Positions 17,051-24,738 of a DNA stretch of 64,000 bases are shown piece after piece. The notes below the pieces were generated by a model. That model did no database searches. It worked only from the letters and a program-made list of their open reading frames with translations, and was not told the DNA's origin. Within the stretch, counting starts at the first letter, position 1, and the number at the start of each line of letters is the position of its first letter. Origin of the DNA: Lentzea sp. NEAU-D7 (GTDB taxonomy: Bacteria; Actinomycetota; Actinomycetes; Mycobacteriales; Pseudonocardiaceae); NCBI RefSeq assembly GCF_026242055.1, contig NZ_JAPJDL010000010.1:186001-250000 (forward strand), in the 5' to 3' direction. The translations under genes were made by a program, and so were the position numbers.

Positions 17051-18388
17051 CTACTTCACCTGCGCCAGGACGGCGTTGACCTTGGTCTCCGCATCCTTCA
17101 GCAGTGCCGAGTGGTCGGCGTCTTCGTTGGTCAGGGTCGCCTGCACCACGCTGTCGAGGATCGCGTAGACCTGCTGCGCCTGCGGCGGTTCGAGCGAGCC
17201 CTTGGTCTTCTCGGAACCGTCCACGTAGGCCTGGAAGTTCTTCACCGGCATGGTGGCGAACTTGGCCTTGAGGTCTTCCTGCTTCTTGCGCGGCTCACCG
17301 GTCCAGATGTCGGCGATCGGCGGGATCGGCAGGCCGACGGGCTGGCCGCGGTCCTTGTACTTCTGCAGGTTGCCCTCGAGCCGGTCCGGGTTCAGGTACT
17401 TCCACTGGATCCACTTCAGGCCGGCCTTGATCTTCTCCGGCGTGGCCTTCGGGTTGATCATGTAGCCCTCGCCGCCGAGCAGGGTGCCCTTCTGCTCCGG
17501 GATCGCGGCCAGGCCGTAGTCGTCGTACTTGCCCTTGAACTGGTTGACGATCGCGGCGACGTTGTCCGGTGCGGCCAGGTACATGCCGAGCTGTCCGGCG
17601 CCCATCATGTTCTGCACGTCGCCGATCTCCAGGAGCTGCTTGTCGCCCATGGAGTTGTCGTCCCAGCGCATCTCCTTGAGCCTGCGCAGGACTTCCTTGC
17701 CCTTGTCGTTGTTGAAGTCGGCCTTGTAGGTGTCGCCGTCCTTGCGGGCGACGTCACCGCCGACGGACTTCATCCACGTGGTGAAGTGCCAGCCGCCCTG
17801 GTTGCTCTTGCTGTACTCGGCGAACCCGGTGACGCCGGCGTCCTTGAGCTTCTTGGCCGCGGCGCGGACCTCGTCCCACGTCTTCGGCGGCGAGTCCGGG
17901 TCCAGGCCCGCCTTGGTGAAGTTGGTGCGGCTGTAGAGCAGGCCCATCGTGTAGTTCGCGGTGGGCAGGCCGTAGACCTTGCCGTCGGCCGTGAAGACGT
18001 CCTTGAGCTCCTGCTTGAGGTCGCCGTAGTGCGGGACGTCCTTGACGTAGTTCGTCAGGTCGGCGGCCTGCTTGCGGGCGATGAGAGCCGCGGGATCGGT
18101 GAAGTAGACGTAGAAGACGTCCTCCAGCTGGCCGCCGGCGAGCTTGGCGCTGAACGTCTTCGGGTCCATGAACCCCTCGTGCGGCACGAGGTCGATGTCG
18201 GGGTTCGCTGTCTCGAACTCCGCGACGTCCTCGTCGAAGACCTTGCGGTCGAACGCCTGGGTCTGCGGCGGCTGACCGTTGATGTTGATCTGGACCTTGC
18301 CGCCGGGCTCGGTCGTGGAACCGCTCCCACAGCCGACTGAGCTTAGGGCCAGGACACCGCCAATCAGCACGGCAGCGGACTTCTTCAT
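17051..18388 (-). CDS. Sugar ABC transporter substrate-binding lipoprotein
   Basis: 445 residues. Signal KKSAAVLIGGVLALSSVGC with lipidated Cys about residue 20, then a Ser/Thr/Gly linker and a family-1 extracellular binding domain (PPKTWDEVRAAAKKLKDAG; LGGEGYMINPKATPEKIKAGL in part). First structural gene of the maltose-type operon; 109 bp separate it from the LacI stop, a region that contains CGCAA half-sites and an inverted repeat. Confidence 0.91.
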   Translation of the reverse strand: MKKSAAVLIGGVLALSSVGCGSGSTTEPGGKVQININGQPPQTQAFDRKVFDEDVAEFETANPDIDLVPHEGFMDPKTFSAKLAGGQLEDVFYVYFTDPAALIARKQAADLTNYVKDVPHYGDLKQELKDVFTADGKVYGLPTANYTMGLLYSRTNFTKAGLDPDSPPKTWDEVRAAAKKLKDAGVTGFAEYSKSNQGGWHFTTWMKSVGGDVARKDGDTYKADFNNDKGKEVLRRLKEMRWDDNSMGDKQLLEIGDVQNMMGAGQLGMYLAAPDNVAAIVNQFKGKYDDYGLAAIPEQKGTLLGGEGYMINPKATPEKIKAGLKWIQWKYLNPDRLEGNLQKYKDRGQPVGLPIPPIADIWTGEPRKKQEDLKAKFATMPVKNFQAYVDGSEKTKGSLEPPQAQQVYAILDSVVQATLTNEDADHSALLKDAETKVNAVLAQVK

Positions 18389-18420
18389 GGTGGGGCCGCC
18401 CTTCTCGCGAGCGCGTCGAT

Positions 18421-18481
18421 GTGACGGCGACCATAAGGCGCCGTTACATCTGAACGCAATATCCAGACGAAAACTCGCAAG
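18421..18481 (-). promoter_or_regulatory. Promoter/operator region of the maltose-type operon
   Basis: Upstream of the binding-protein start: an inverted repeat GTGACGGCG (18421-18429) / CGCCGTTAC (18439-18447, one mismatch), and two CGCAA half-sites at 18455-18459 and 18476-18480, 21 bp apart. On the minus strand these read TTGCG. The same half-site recurs in the lacI promoter, so both are likely targets of the adjacent LacI regulator. Repeats of CTTGC-type are known at MalR-controlled promoters of Streptomyces; the match here is by resemblance only. Confidence 0.5.
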
Positions 18482-18497
18482 AAGACGACTGCGCTTG

Positions 18498-19481
18498 TTA
18501 CCTCACCGGCGCACTGGACGCCCGCACCACCAACTCCGGCTCGAAGAGCAACTCGTCGGGCGCCACCGCGTTGCCGGAGATCTGGTTGGCCAGCAGCTCG
18601 ACGGCGGCCCGCCCCATCGCCTCGATCGGCTGCCGAACCGTGGTCAGCGGCGGATCAGTGCAGGTCATGAAGGCCGAATCGTCGTACCCGATGATCGACA
18701 CGTCCTTGGGCACGTCGAGCCCGGCCCTGCGCACGGCCCGGATCGCACCGAGCGCCAGGGGGTCGCTCGCACAGATGATCGCCGTGACCCCGCGCTGCAC
18801 GAGCTTGGTAGCCGCCGCCTGCCCGCCCTCGAGACTGAACATCGCGTGCTCGACGTCGGCCCCGCCGCACTTGTCGATCGCCTGCAGCTTGCGCTGACTG
18901 GGCACGTGGTCCGGCGGCCCGAGCACGGCCCCGATCCGCTTGTGCCCCAGCGACGTCAGATGCCCGTACGCCTGCTCGACCGCCACCGCGTCGTCACACG
19001 ACACCCGCGGGAACGCCAGGTCGTCGATAGCCGCGTTGACCAGCACCGTGGGCAACTTGCGCGACATCATCTGCTGGTAGTGACCGTGACTGGCGTCCTT
19101 CTGCGCGTACAGCCCACCGGCGAACACGATCCCGCTGACGTGCTGCTCCAGCAGCAGCTCCAGGTACTCGGCCTCAGTCACCCCGCCGGCCGTCCGCGTG
19201 CACAGAACAGGCGTGAACCCCCGCTGCGCCAGCGCGTTCCCGACCACGTCCGCGAACGCGGGGAAGATCGGGTTCTGCAACTCGGGCAACACCAGCCCGA
19301 CCAGCCGCGCACGTTCACCCCTGAGCTGCGTCGGCCTTTCGTAACCCAGCACGTCAAGCGCGGTGAGCACGGCACTGCGCGTGGCGTCGGAGACGCCCGG
19401 CTTGCCGTTCAGCACCCGGCTGACGGTGGCCTCACTGACCCCGACCTTGGCCGCGACCTCGGCCAGCCTCCGTTGCGTCAT
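18498..19481 (-). CDS. LacI-family transcriptional regulator
   Basis: 327 residues. N-terminal LacI helix-turn-helix and hinge (RLAEVAAKVGVSEATVSRVLNG), followed by a periplasmic-binding-protein-like sensor (LVGLVLPELQNPIFPAFAD; IIGYDDSAFMTCTDPPLTTV in part). Transcribed in the same direction as the maltose-type ABC operon and directly upstream, so it probably represses it until the sugar is present. Its own promoter carries the nested palindrome at 19484-19516. Confidence 0.92.
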   Translation of the reverse strand: MTQRRLAEVAAKVGVSEATVSRVLNGKPGVSDATRSAVLTALDVLGYERPTQLRGERARLVGLVLPELQNPIFPAFADVVGNALAQRGFTPVLCTRTAGGVTEAEYLELLLEQHVSGIVFAGGLYAQKDASHGHYQQMMSRKLPTVLVNAAIDDLAFPRVSCDDAVAVEQAYGHLTSLGHKRIGAVLGPPDHVPSQRKLQAIDKCGGADVEHAMFSLEGGQAAATKLVQRGVTAIICASDPLALGAIRAVRRAGLDVPKDVSIIGYDDSAFMTCTDPPLTTVRQPIEAMGRAAVELLANQISGNAVAPDELLFEPELVVRASSAPVR

Positions 19482-19483
19482 GG

Positions 19484-19516
19484 CGCAAGTGTACGCAATT
19501 TCTTGCGCTCACTTGC
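19484..19516. promoter_or_regulatory. Nested palindromic operator at the lacI start
   Basis: Outer arms GCAAGTG (19485-19491) / CACTTGC (19510-19516) and inner arms CGCAA (19494-19498) / TTGCG (19503-19507), 3-35 bp upstream of the lacI ATG. It shares the TTGCG half-site with the ABC-operon promoter; likely autoregulatory LacI binding sites. Confidence 0.55.
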
Positions 19517-19598
19517 AACGCCACTCCACCCACCTGGTCGTCGCCCGGATGGCGGCTCCTTGGATAGAGTCGGATGACCGGTAAGGGAGGAGACCACC

Positions 19599-19739
19599 AT
19601 GAACTCCCATCCCGAACAGCCCGTGCCCGACCCGCCGCCACCTCTGCCGCCCGTGCCCAGCCAACCGGTGACCGGGGTCGACTGGTTTCGTCGCATGCCG
19701 AACGGTGGCGCGACCGTGTACACGCGGCCGACGGACTGA
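19599..19739 (+). CDS. Short Pro-rich peptide A with WFRRMPNGG motif (candidate RiPP precursor)
   Basis: 46 residues. The first half is Pro-rich (PVPDPPPPLPPVPSQP), then QPVTGVDWFRRMPNGGATV and a short tail YTRPTD. The same WFRRMPNGG block occurs in the peptides at 24565 and 25213, with variable flanks: a leader-plus-conserved-core arrangement. Here an extra Ala precedes Thr (NGGATV instead of NGGTV). The ATG has a strong GGGAGGAG ribosome site. It ends 8 bp before the membrane-protein gene, so the two are probably one transcript. No signal peptide or membrane helix. Role as a modified-peptide precursor is inferred from the HExxH enzyme near its paralogue. Confidence 0.72.
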   Translation: MNSHPEQPVPDPPPPLPPVPSQPVTGVDWFRRMPNGGATVYTRPTD

Positions 19740-19747
19740 GAGCAGCG

Positions 19748-20803
19748 ATGCGGTCGCGTTTGCTGATCTACTTCGGCAGCGTGCTCGCCGTGATCGCACT
19801 GATCAACACGTCAGCGCCGAAGATCATCGTGTCCGCGGTGCTGAACCCGGAGGCGGGTGAGGCGGTCGCCCGGAGCCTCAGCCCTGTCACCAGGGACCTC
19901 GTTCTGGTGTTGCTGGTCTCGATCTACTTCGAGTGGGCGCGCAACAGGAGTCAGGGCGAGCTGCTGCGCAGCGTCGATCTGAAGATCGATGAGATTCGTG
20001 ACGACGCCAGGTCGGCGACCGCACCCTCCACGAGGAAGCTCGTGCTCGACAGCACGGGAGCTGAAGAGCTCGTGACACTGGCACTGGACCGTCATGCGCC
20101 GAACACCGGCGACAAGACGTCGTTCATCGCGATGGTTCTGTCACAAAGGCCTGTTTACGACAACGTTTCGGTCGCGCTGCGGGTGGACGGCGTGGACGGG
20201 GAGACGGTGCACGTCAGCAACCGCTTCGAAGCGACGATGCGACGCGGTCCGATCCTGATCGCCGCCACGAGGTCTCCGCCGCAATCTGCCGCTCTGTCGG
20301 CAGCCTGTCCTGAGCTGTTCGAGGTCACCGCCCTACCCAGGTCAACGCCGTTCGACGAGGCTGTGGAGGCGTTCGGCCGGCAACTCGAGTGCTACGTGAC
20401 GCCACCGGGCGGCGGAGCCAGAAGAGTCGGCTTCCGCAAGGTGCCGACCGACGAGTTGCACCGGCATCTCTCGCCGCCGGTCGGAATAGCCGCGTCCGAC
20501 ATCGCGCTCTTCGCCGCAGATCTGAGCCAGGAAAAGACAGACCTCGTTCGCGTGCGACATCACTTCCGCTGGACGCAGAAGCTCGACGAGCACTTCATCT
20601 ACTGGTACGCCGACAGGCCGATGTTCATCAGCAGCCTCACCGTGGACGTGCGGGAAACGATGCGGAAGCAGTACAGGGAAGTGTGGGTGCAGGCCCATCT
20701 CGGTGGCGTCGACTCGTTGATGCTCGACGCGGACGAGGGTTACCTCTCGTTGAGGCTCAACCGGTGGGTCGTTCAAGGACATGGCGTCACAGCGATCTGG
20801 TGA
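19748..20803 (+). CDS. Two-helix membrane protein, paralogue A of a convergent pair
   Basis: 351 residues, no recognised family. Two N-terminal membrane helices (LLIYFGSVLAVIALI and DLVLVLLVSIYFEWA), then a cytoplasmic domain of about 270 residues. The C-terminal half aligns by eye with the product of the convergent gene: ILIAATRSPPQSAALSAACP here versus FVIFATSNATLRDSISAACR there, and the very end GHGVTAIW versus GHGVALLW. ATG 19748 lies 8 bp after peptide A. Stops of the two paralogues are one base apart. Function unknown; a sensor, export-associated or immunity role for the peptide locus is conceivable. Confidence 0.75.
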   Translation: MRSRLLIYFGSVLAVIALINTSAPKIIVSAVLNPEAGEAVARSLSPVTRDLVLVLLVSIYFEWARNRSQGELLRSVDLKIDEIRDDARSATAPSTRKLVLDSTGAEELVTLALDRHAPNTGDKTSFIAMVLSQRPVYDNVSVALRVDGVDGETVHVSNRFEATMRRGPILIAATRSPPQSAALSAACPELFEVTALPRSTPFDEAVEAFGRQLECYVTPPGGGARRVGFRKVPTDELHRHLSPPVGIAASDIALFAADLSQEKTDLVRVRHHFRWTQKLDEHFIYWYADRPMFISSLTVDVRETMRKQYREVWVQAHLGGVDSLMLDADEGYLSLRLNRWVVQGHGVTAIW

Positions 20804-20804
20804 C

Positions 20805-21941
20805 TCAGCCCATCGCCTCGCGCCACAGCAAGGCCACCCCGTGCCCCGGCAGAAGCCACGACCGCACGTCCAGGTCCTCGAGTTCGCCGGCCTCCAACCA
20901 GCGCGCGGCCGCCGTCGCCGACCGGAACGTGAACGGCATGACCCGGAACTCGTGCCTGGGGGACTGCTCGACGGCCAGTCCGGTCGCGTCGAAGCTGATG
21001 GTGTCCACAAAGGACGGGTAGGGCGACTGCCAGTAGCAGAAGCCGTCGTTGGTGCGCTGCAACGTGCGTGACCAGACGGTGAGCTCGCGGATCGAGCGCA
21101 CCACGTGGTCCTCCGCGATGCGGCTGAGATCGCACTCGAGGATCCGCAGATCGCTCATGTGGTCGAGCGGGCTGAGCTTGCCCAGCGGGCCCGTCGACTC
21201 GCGGAAGAACGTCAGGTAGTTGGTCCACTGGTCGAATCTCACCTCGACCGGCGGGATCTGGCTGGGCTCTGCCGATCGGCGCAGTCCTTCGTGGTCGAGG
21301 TAGTCGATCGCGATCTGGGTGGAGTGGCGCAGGTCGTCGACGGAGTCGAGGAACAGCGAAGGGTCCGGGATGAAGTACAGCTCGAACAACGGATAGCGGC
21401 AGGCGGCGCTGATGCTGTCGCGCAGGGTGGCGTTCGAGGTCGCGAAGATGACGAAGCGTTCGGTGGGGACGTCGTTGCGGAAGCGGTACCGCTGCGTCGT
21501 CATCAGGTGGTACGTCTTGGTGTCGATGCCTTGCAGCTCCAGCTTCACGGTGGTGCTGGTGCTGATCGTCAGGTCGTCGCCGCGCGGGCGCATGCCCTCG
21601 CCACCGAGCACACCAGCCACCACGTCGTCGTTCGCGTCGTTCGGGCCGTACACCGACGAGAGGAACGTGCGCAGCACCTCGGAAGGAAGCAGGTGTTCGA
21701 CGATGCCCGGTCCGGAGATCCGGCCGAACTCCACGACGAGACGCTTGTGCAGGAACAGTTCGTAGGCGCCGAGCAGAAATCCCGCGAGCGCTGGCAACGG
21801 CCAGAACACGACCAACACGTCGTGCAGCACGCTTCGCGAGGTGGGTTGCCACAGCAGCACGGCTGTCAGATCCGCAGCCGCGACGGCGATCAACAGGATC
21901 GCGACGGCCAGCGCTTGTTTGTGCCTGCGCGCCGTCACCAC
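20805..21941 (-). CDS. Two-helix membrane protein, paralogue B of a convergent pair
   Basis: 378 residues from GTG 21941 (GTG 21938 also possible). Two N-terminal helices (ALAVAILLIAVAAADLTAVLL and VLVVFWPLPALAGFLLGAY, in part) and a soluble domain homologous to paralogue A (see SAACRYPLFELYFI and CYWQSPYPSFVDTISFD). It lies 88 bp downstream of the GntR gene on the same strand and may share its transcript. No catalytic motif recognised. Confidence 0.75.
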   Translation of the reverse strand: MVTARRHKQALAVAILLIAVAAADLTAVLLWQPTSRSVLHDVLVVFWPLPALAGFLLGAYELFLHKRLVVEFGRISGPGIVEHLLPSEVLRTFLSSVYGPNDANDDVVAGVLGGEGMRPRGDDLTISTSTTVKLELQGIDTKTYHLMTTQRYRFRNDVPTERFVIFATSNATLRDSISAACRYPLFELYFIPDPSLFLDSVDDLRHSTQIAIDYLDHEGLRRSAEPSQIPPVEVRFDQWTNYLTFFRESTGPLGKLSPLDHMSDLRILECDLSRIAEDHVVRSIRELTVWSRTLQRTNDGFCYWQSPYPSFVDTISFDATGLAVEQSPRHEFRVMPFTFRSATAAARWLEAGELEDLDVRSWLLPGHGVALLWREAMG

Positions 21942-22029
21942 CTGGTCGCCGCCCCCTCACTCCACCGGCCGTCCATACATGGTGGGAGTGATGAGGTAAC
22001 TGCGCCAGCCCCTTTCGGTCACTGCCGTA

Positions 22030-22827
22030 TCAGCGCGACCTGCCCCAGATCGGGTTGTCCGACACCCCGACGTACGTGCTGAGGTTCGCTTTGGGCTGTG
22101 TGTCGTCCGCCGCAACGTCGTTGTACAGCCCGAGCAGATGGGTGGTCATCGCGCTCTTCGCGCCCACCTCGTCGTGACGACGCAGGAACCAGATGACCTG
22201 CTCGTGCTCGTTCGCGGAGCGGTTGTGCACCTCGCGGGACGGGTGCGCGTGCCGCTTGCAGTCCTGCAGGCCTGGCACGAGCACCTGGTACATGTGCTCC
22301 AGCAGTTCGTTGTGCGACGCGCGGATCAGCGCCGAGTGGAACTCCTCGTCCGACTCGATCACCTCCTGCGCGTCCTCGACCTGCGCGCGCTGGTAGCGGT
22401 GGTTCAGCTTGGCGAGCTCGTCCAGTTCGCCGTCGCCGGCGCGCACCGCGGCCAGCGACGCGGCGGTGGTCTCCAGCGCGATCCGCACTTCCAGCAGGTC
22501 GGTCGGGGAGAACTGCTTCGCGGCGAGTCGTCCCTCGATGTGCTCTTCGACGGCGGCGAGGTCGGTGCGGCGGACGTACCAGCCCAGTCCGCGGCGGACC
22601 TCGACGATGCCCTGGAGTTGCAGCCGCTGCAGTGCGGTGCGCAGCGACGACCTCGCGACGTCCAGTTTGCGCGCGAGTTCCGGCTCGGTGGGGAGGCGGT
22701 CGCCGGCTTTGAGGGTGCCGCCGATGATCTGCTCTCGGAGCTTCTGCTCGATGAGCTCCGGCAGGGGCCGTCGCGAGTCAGGCGAGAGCGACCAGCTCTC
22801 GCCGAGATGAACGTCGTCGGCGGGCAT
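22030..22827 (-). CDS. GntR-family (FadR subfamily) transcriptional regulator
   Basis: 265 residues from ATG 22827. Winged helix-turn-helix (LPELIEQKLREQIIGGTLKAG; LPTEPELARKLDVARSSLRTAL in part) and a FCD/FadR C-terminal all-helical sensor domain with the metal/ligand pattern ESDEEFHSALIRASHNELL (in part). The upstream frame to 22947 runs through the operator region and was rejected. Two matching TTGNCNGNCAA palindromes lie 37-69 bp upstream, between it and the divergent small membrane protein, so it likely controls both directions. Confidence 0.9.
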   Translation of the reverse strand: MPADDVHLGESWSLSPDSRRPLPELIEQKLREQIIGGTLKAGDRLPTEPELARKLDVARSSLRTALQRLQLQGIVEVRRGLGWYVRRTDLAAVEEHIEGRLAAKQFSPTDLLEVRIALETTAASLAAVRAGDGELDELAKLNHRYQRAQVEDAQEVIESDEEFHSALIRASHNELLEHMYQVLVPGLQDCKRHAHPSREVHNRSANEHEQVIWFLRRHDEVGAKSAMTTHLLGLYNDVAADDTQPKANLSTYVGVSDNPIWGRSR

Positions 22828-22863
22828 TGTCCAAGCGTAAGCCTGTTGCCTGTCGGTTGCAAC

Positions 22864-22896
22864 TTGTCTGGCAACCTGGCGACCGTTGACAGACAA
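22864..22896. promoter_or_regulatory. Paired GntR-type operators
   Basis: TTGTCTGGCAA (22864-22874) and TTGACAGACAA (22886-22896) both fit TTGNCNGNCAA, with centres 22 bp apart (two helical turns). A weaker copy TTGCCTGTCGG is at 22846-22856. The shape matches the TNGTNNNACNA class bound by FadR-type GntR proteins. Lies between divergent gntR and the small membrane gene. Confidence 0.62.
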
Positions 22897-22983
22897 CCTA
22901 CAACACGGGACCCTTGTTCCAGGCGAGACGCCCGGGACCGCCCACACCTGGGAGCACGTGCTCGCCTAGTCGGGAGGAGCGAG

Positions 22984-23136
22984 ATGTCCGCAGGGAGCGC
23001 ACTCGGAATAGCCGCCGCCGTCGCCGTCGCCGTTACCGCGATCGGATGGCGCACCGTGATCACGATGATCCTGGTCTCGGTCGTCGCACTGGCCGTGGTC
23101 GGCTTCGTGAACGTCACCAGCATCATGTTCGGCTGA
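22984..23136 (+). CDS. Small two-helix membrane protein
   Basis: 50 residues, almost entirely hydrophobic: helix one ALGIAAAVAVAVTAIGW, a short RT turn, helix two VITMILVSVVALAVVGFV. ATG 22984 is preceded by GGGAGGAGC, a near-perfect ribosome site. First gene of the plus-strand unit containing the HExxH enzyme and peptide B, directly next to the GntR operators. No family recognised; could be a transport, immunity or anchoring subunit. Confidence 0.68.
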   Translation: MSAGSALGIAAAVAVAVTAIGWRTVITMILVSVVALAVVGFVNVTSIMFG

Positions 23137-23153
23137 TGAACAGAGCCGATCAG

Positions 23154-23187
23154 TGCCCGGTCAGCGCCCGCAGGCGCAGGCCGGGCA
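23154..23187 (+). terminator. Stem-loop between small membrane gene and HExxH gene
   Basis: Outer arms TGCCCGG / CCGGGCA and inner arms GCGCC / GGCGC around CGCA, starting 17 bp after the small membrane gene. There is no U tract. It may be an attenuator that lowers expression of the downstream enzyme relative to the small protein, or a full terminator with a new promoter after it. Confidence 0.42.
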
Positions 23188-23260
23188 TCGATCTTCTGGG
23201 GGGATCCCGGTTTCGCGTCGGTGACGCAGGTCGCTATCTTCCCGCGACAGGGAGCTTTCG

Positions 23261-24541
23261 GTGGTCAAGCGCCGGCTCCACGCCGCCGGGTACGTGAACA
23301 CGGGGTCTTCGATGTTGGGTTCTCCATCAGCACCTGCACTGCACGCGCGGCTCGCGCCCGCGGACGTGCTGGTCGACGAGCGACGCGCGCTCTACCGCCT
23401 CGCCGTCGATTTGTTCGCACCTGGTGCGGAGATGTCAGACAACCTCCTCGACCATCCGATCGTGCGCTACGAGATCGGTCGTGCCCTGGCCGGGCACGGC
23501 GGCGTGGACCCGGAGGCGCTGCGCGAGGTCGCCGCGACGGGGGTGCGGGACGCCGGCATCGCGGTGGCGTCCGATCCGGCGGCTGCCAAGCAGCTGGAAG
23601 CGCCGTTGCGCATCATCGCCCCACCCGGTCAGGCACCGCGGCCGCTCACCGAGGCGGACGGTGAGCGGTTCGAGACGGCGATCAGGATCGTGGCTGAGGG
23701 CGTCGACCTGTTCAGGCGGCTCGCCCCTGCGATGGCCGGCGACCTGCTGGCCCACGTGTCGATGCTCGTGGTGCTCAAGGCGGAGACGTCCGGGGGAGTG
23801 GTTTCCGCGTCGTCGCGATACGTGCCGGGAATCGTGCTGATCGACGAGCCGGCGTGCCCGATGGAAGTGGCCGAGGCGCTCGTGCACGAGGGTGCGCACG
23901 AGAAGTTCTTCGACTTCGCCATCACGCAGAAGTTCCTCGACGCGCACGCCGAGGAAGCCGAGTACTTCGAGACCTCCTGGTCCCGCGCCCGATGGCCCCT
24001 GGAGCAGACCTTCGCGGCCTGGCACGCCTACACCTGTCTCAGCCAGTTCTCCCAGTTGTCCGAGTCGGAACAGCTGGGTCCGCACTCCCTGCTGCCCAAG
24101 GCTCGGGAACGGGCCGCGGAGATCGGCGACTGGTTGATGGCGCACGAGCACGACCTGCTGTCGGACGCGCGATGGCTGCTGCACGCCCTGGCGGGCCAAG
24201 TGGCCGATGCCGTCGAAGGGGTGCCCACTGCGGACGCGTCCGTCCTCGCCGCCGGCGTCCGCGAGGACGGGAGTTTCCGGGTGCTGCCGGACGTGGTCTA
24301 CCGGCTCGCGAAGAGTGGTCGCGCCGTGGTGGGCCGCGTGCAGGAACTGCCGGAGATCTTCTGGCTCGACCCCGACGCCAGCTGGGTGCTGAAAGAGTGC
24401 CACCGGGCACCGGCACCGTTCCGGCTGCTGCTCGGAAACGCCGCAGAGAAGTGGCGGACCGACTTGCCCGAGACGCGGCGGCGCCTGGCAGCCGCTCTGG
24501 GGTCGTTGCGCGTGTTCTCGATCGTCGAAGCGAGTGAGTGA
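23261..24541 (+). CDS. HExxH peptide-modification enzyme (alpha-ketoglutarate-HExxH / TIGR04267-like)
   Basis: 426 residues; GTG start with GGGAGC 8 bases upstream. The motif LVHEGAHEKFF gives HExxH at residues 209-213, and a third probable ligand His255 follows in FAAWHAYTCLSQF. This arrangement matches the HEXXH-motif putative peptide modification family (TIGR04267), members of which have been shown to be iron/alpha-ketoglutarate beta-hydroxylases acting on RiPP precursors rather than proteases. The segment from about residue 335 to 395 (RVLPDVVYRL, then WVLKEC) weakly resembles a PqqD-type recognition fold. The peptide-B gene starts 23 bp downstream. No signal peptide; cytoplasmic. Family call is moderate; the alternative is a zinc metalloprotease. 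Confidence 0.72.
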   Translation: MVKRRLHAAGYVNTGSSMLGSPSAPALHARLAPADVLVDERRALYRLAVDLFAPGAEMSDNLLDHPIVRYEIGRALAGHGGVDPEALREVAATGVRDAGIAVASDPAAAKQLEAPLRIIAPPGQAPRPLTEADGERFETAIRIVAEGVDLFRRLAPAMAGDLLAHVSMLVVLKAETSGGVVSASSRYVPGIVLIDEPACPMEVAEALVHEGAHEKFFDFAITQKFLDAHAEEAEYFETSWSRARWPLEQTFAAWHAYTCLSQFSQLSESEQLGPHSLLPKARERAAEIGDWLMAHEHDLLSDARWLLHALAGQVADAVEGVPTADASVLAAGVREDGSFRVLPDVVYRLAKSGRAVVGRVQELPEIFWLDPDASWVLKECHRAPAPFRLLLGNAAEKWRTDLPETRRRLAAALGSLRVFSIVEASE

Positions 24542-24551
24542 CTCAAATCCT

Positions 24552-24573
24552 TCGAGAAGGAACCATGACCACC
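24552..24573 (+). repeat. Duplicated ribosome-site/start segment, copy 1
   Basis: 22 bp (containing CGAGAAGGAACCATGACCAC) identical to 25200-25221. It spans the AAGGA ribosome site, the start codon and the first codons of peptide B, indicating that the peptide genes B and C come from a duplication. Confidence 0.7.
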
Positions 24574-24738
24574 TCGAACCGGGTTGTCCGTCAGCAGCAG
24601 TTCCCTCCGGCCCCCGAAGCACGGCTCCCGCGGTCGTCTCCTGGGGTGGACATCCCGGAGGGGCGGTCCGTGGTGCCGATCGAGTGGTTCCGGCGCATGC
24701 CGAACGGTGGCACCGTCCACCTCCGCCCGTCGCGTTGA
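24565..24738 (+). CDS. Short peptide B with WFRRMPNGG motif (candidate RiPP precursor)
   Basis: 57 residues. Variable N-terminal region (NRVVRQQQFPPAPEARLP), then VVPIEWFRRMPNGGTVHL and the end RPSR. AAGGA lies 5 bases before the ATG. The gene follows the HExxH enzyme with a 23-bp gap, the placement expected for a substrate. The block EWFRRMPNGGTV is shared with peptides A and C; residues before it differ freely, as leaders or linkers would. Asn, Asp/Glu or His in the conserved C-terminal part would be candidate hydroxylation sites, but which residue is modified cannot be told from sequence. Confidence 0.75.
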   Translation: MTTSNRVVRQQQFPPAPEARLPRSSPGVDIPEGRSVVPIEWFRRMPNGGTVHLRPSR

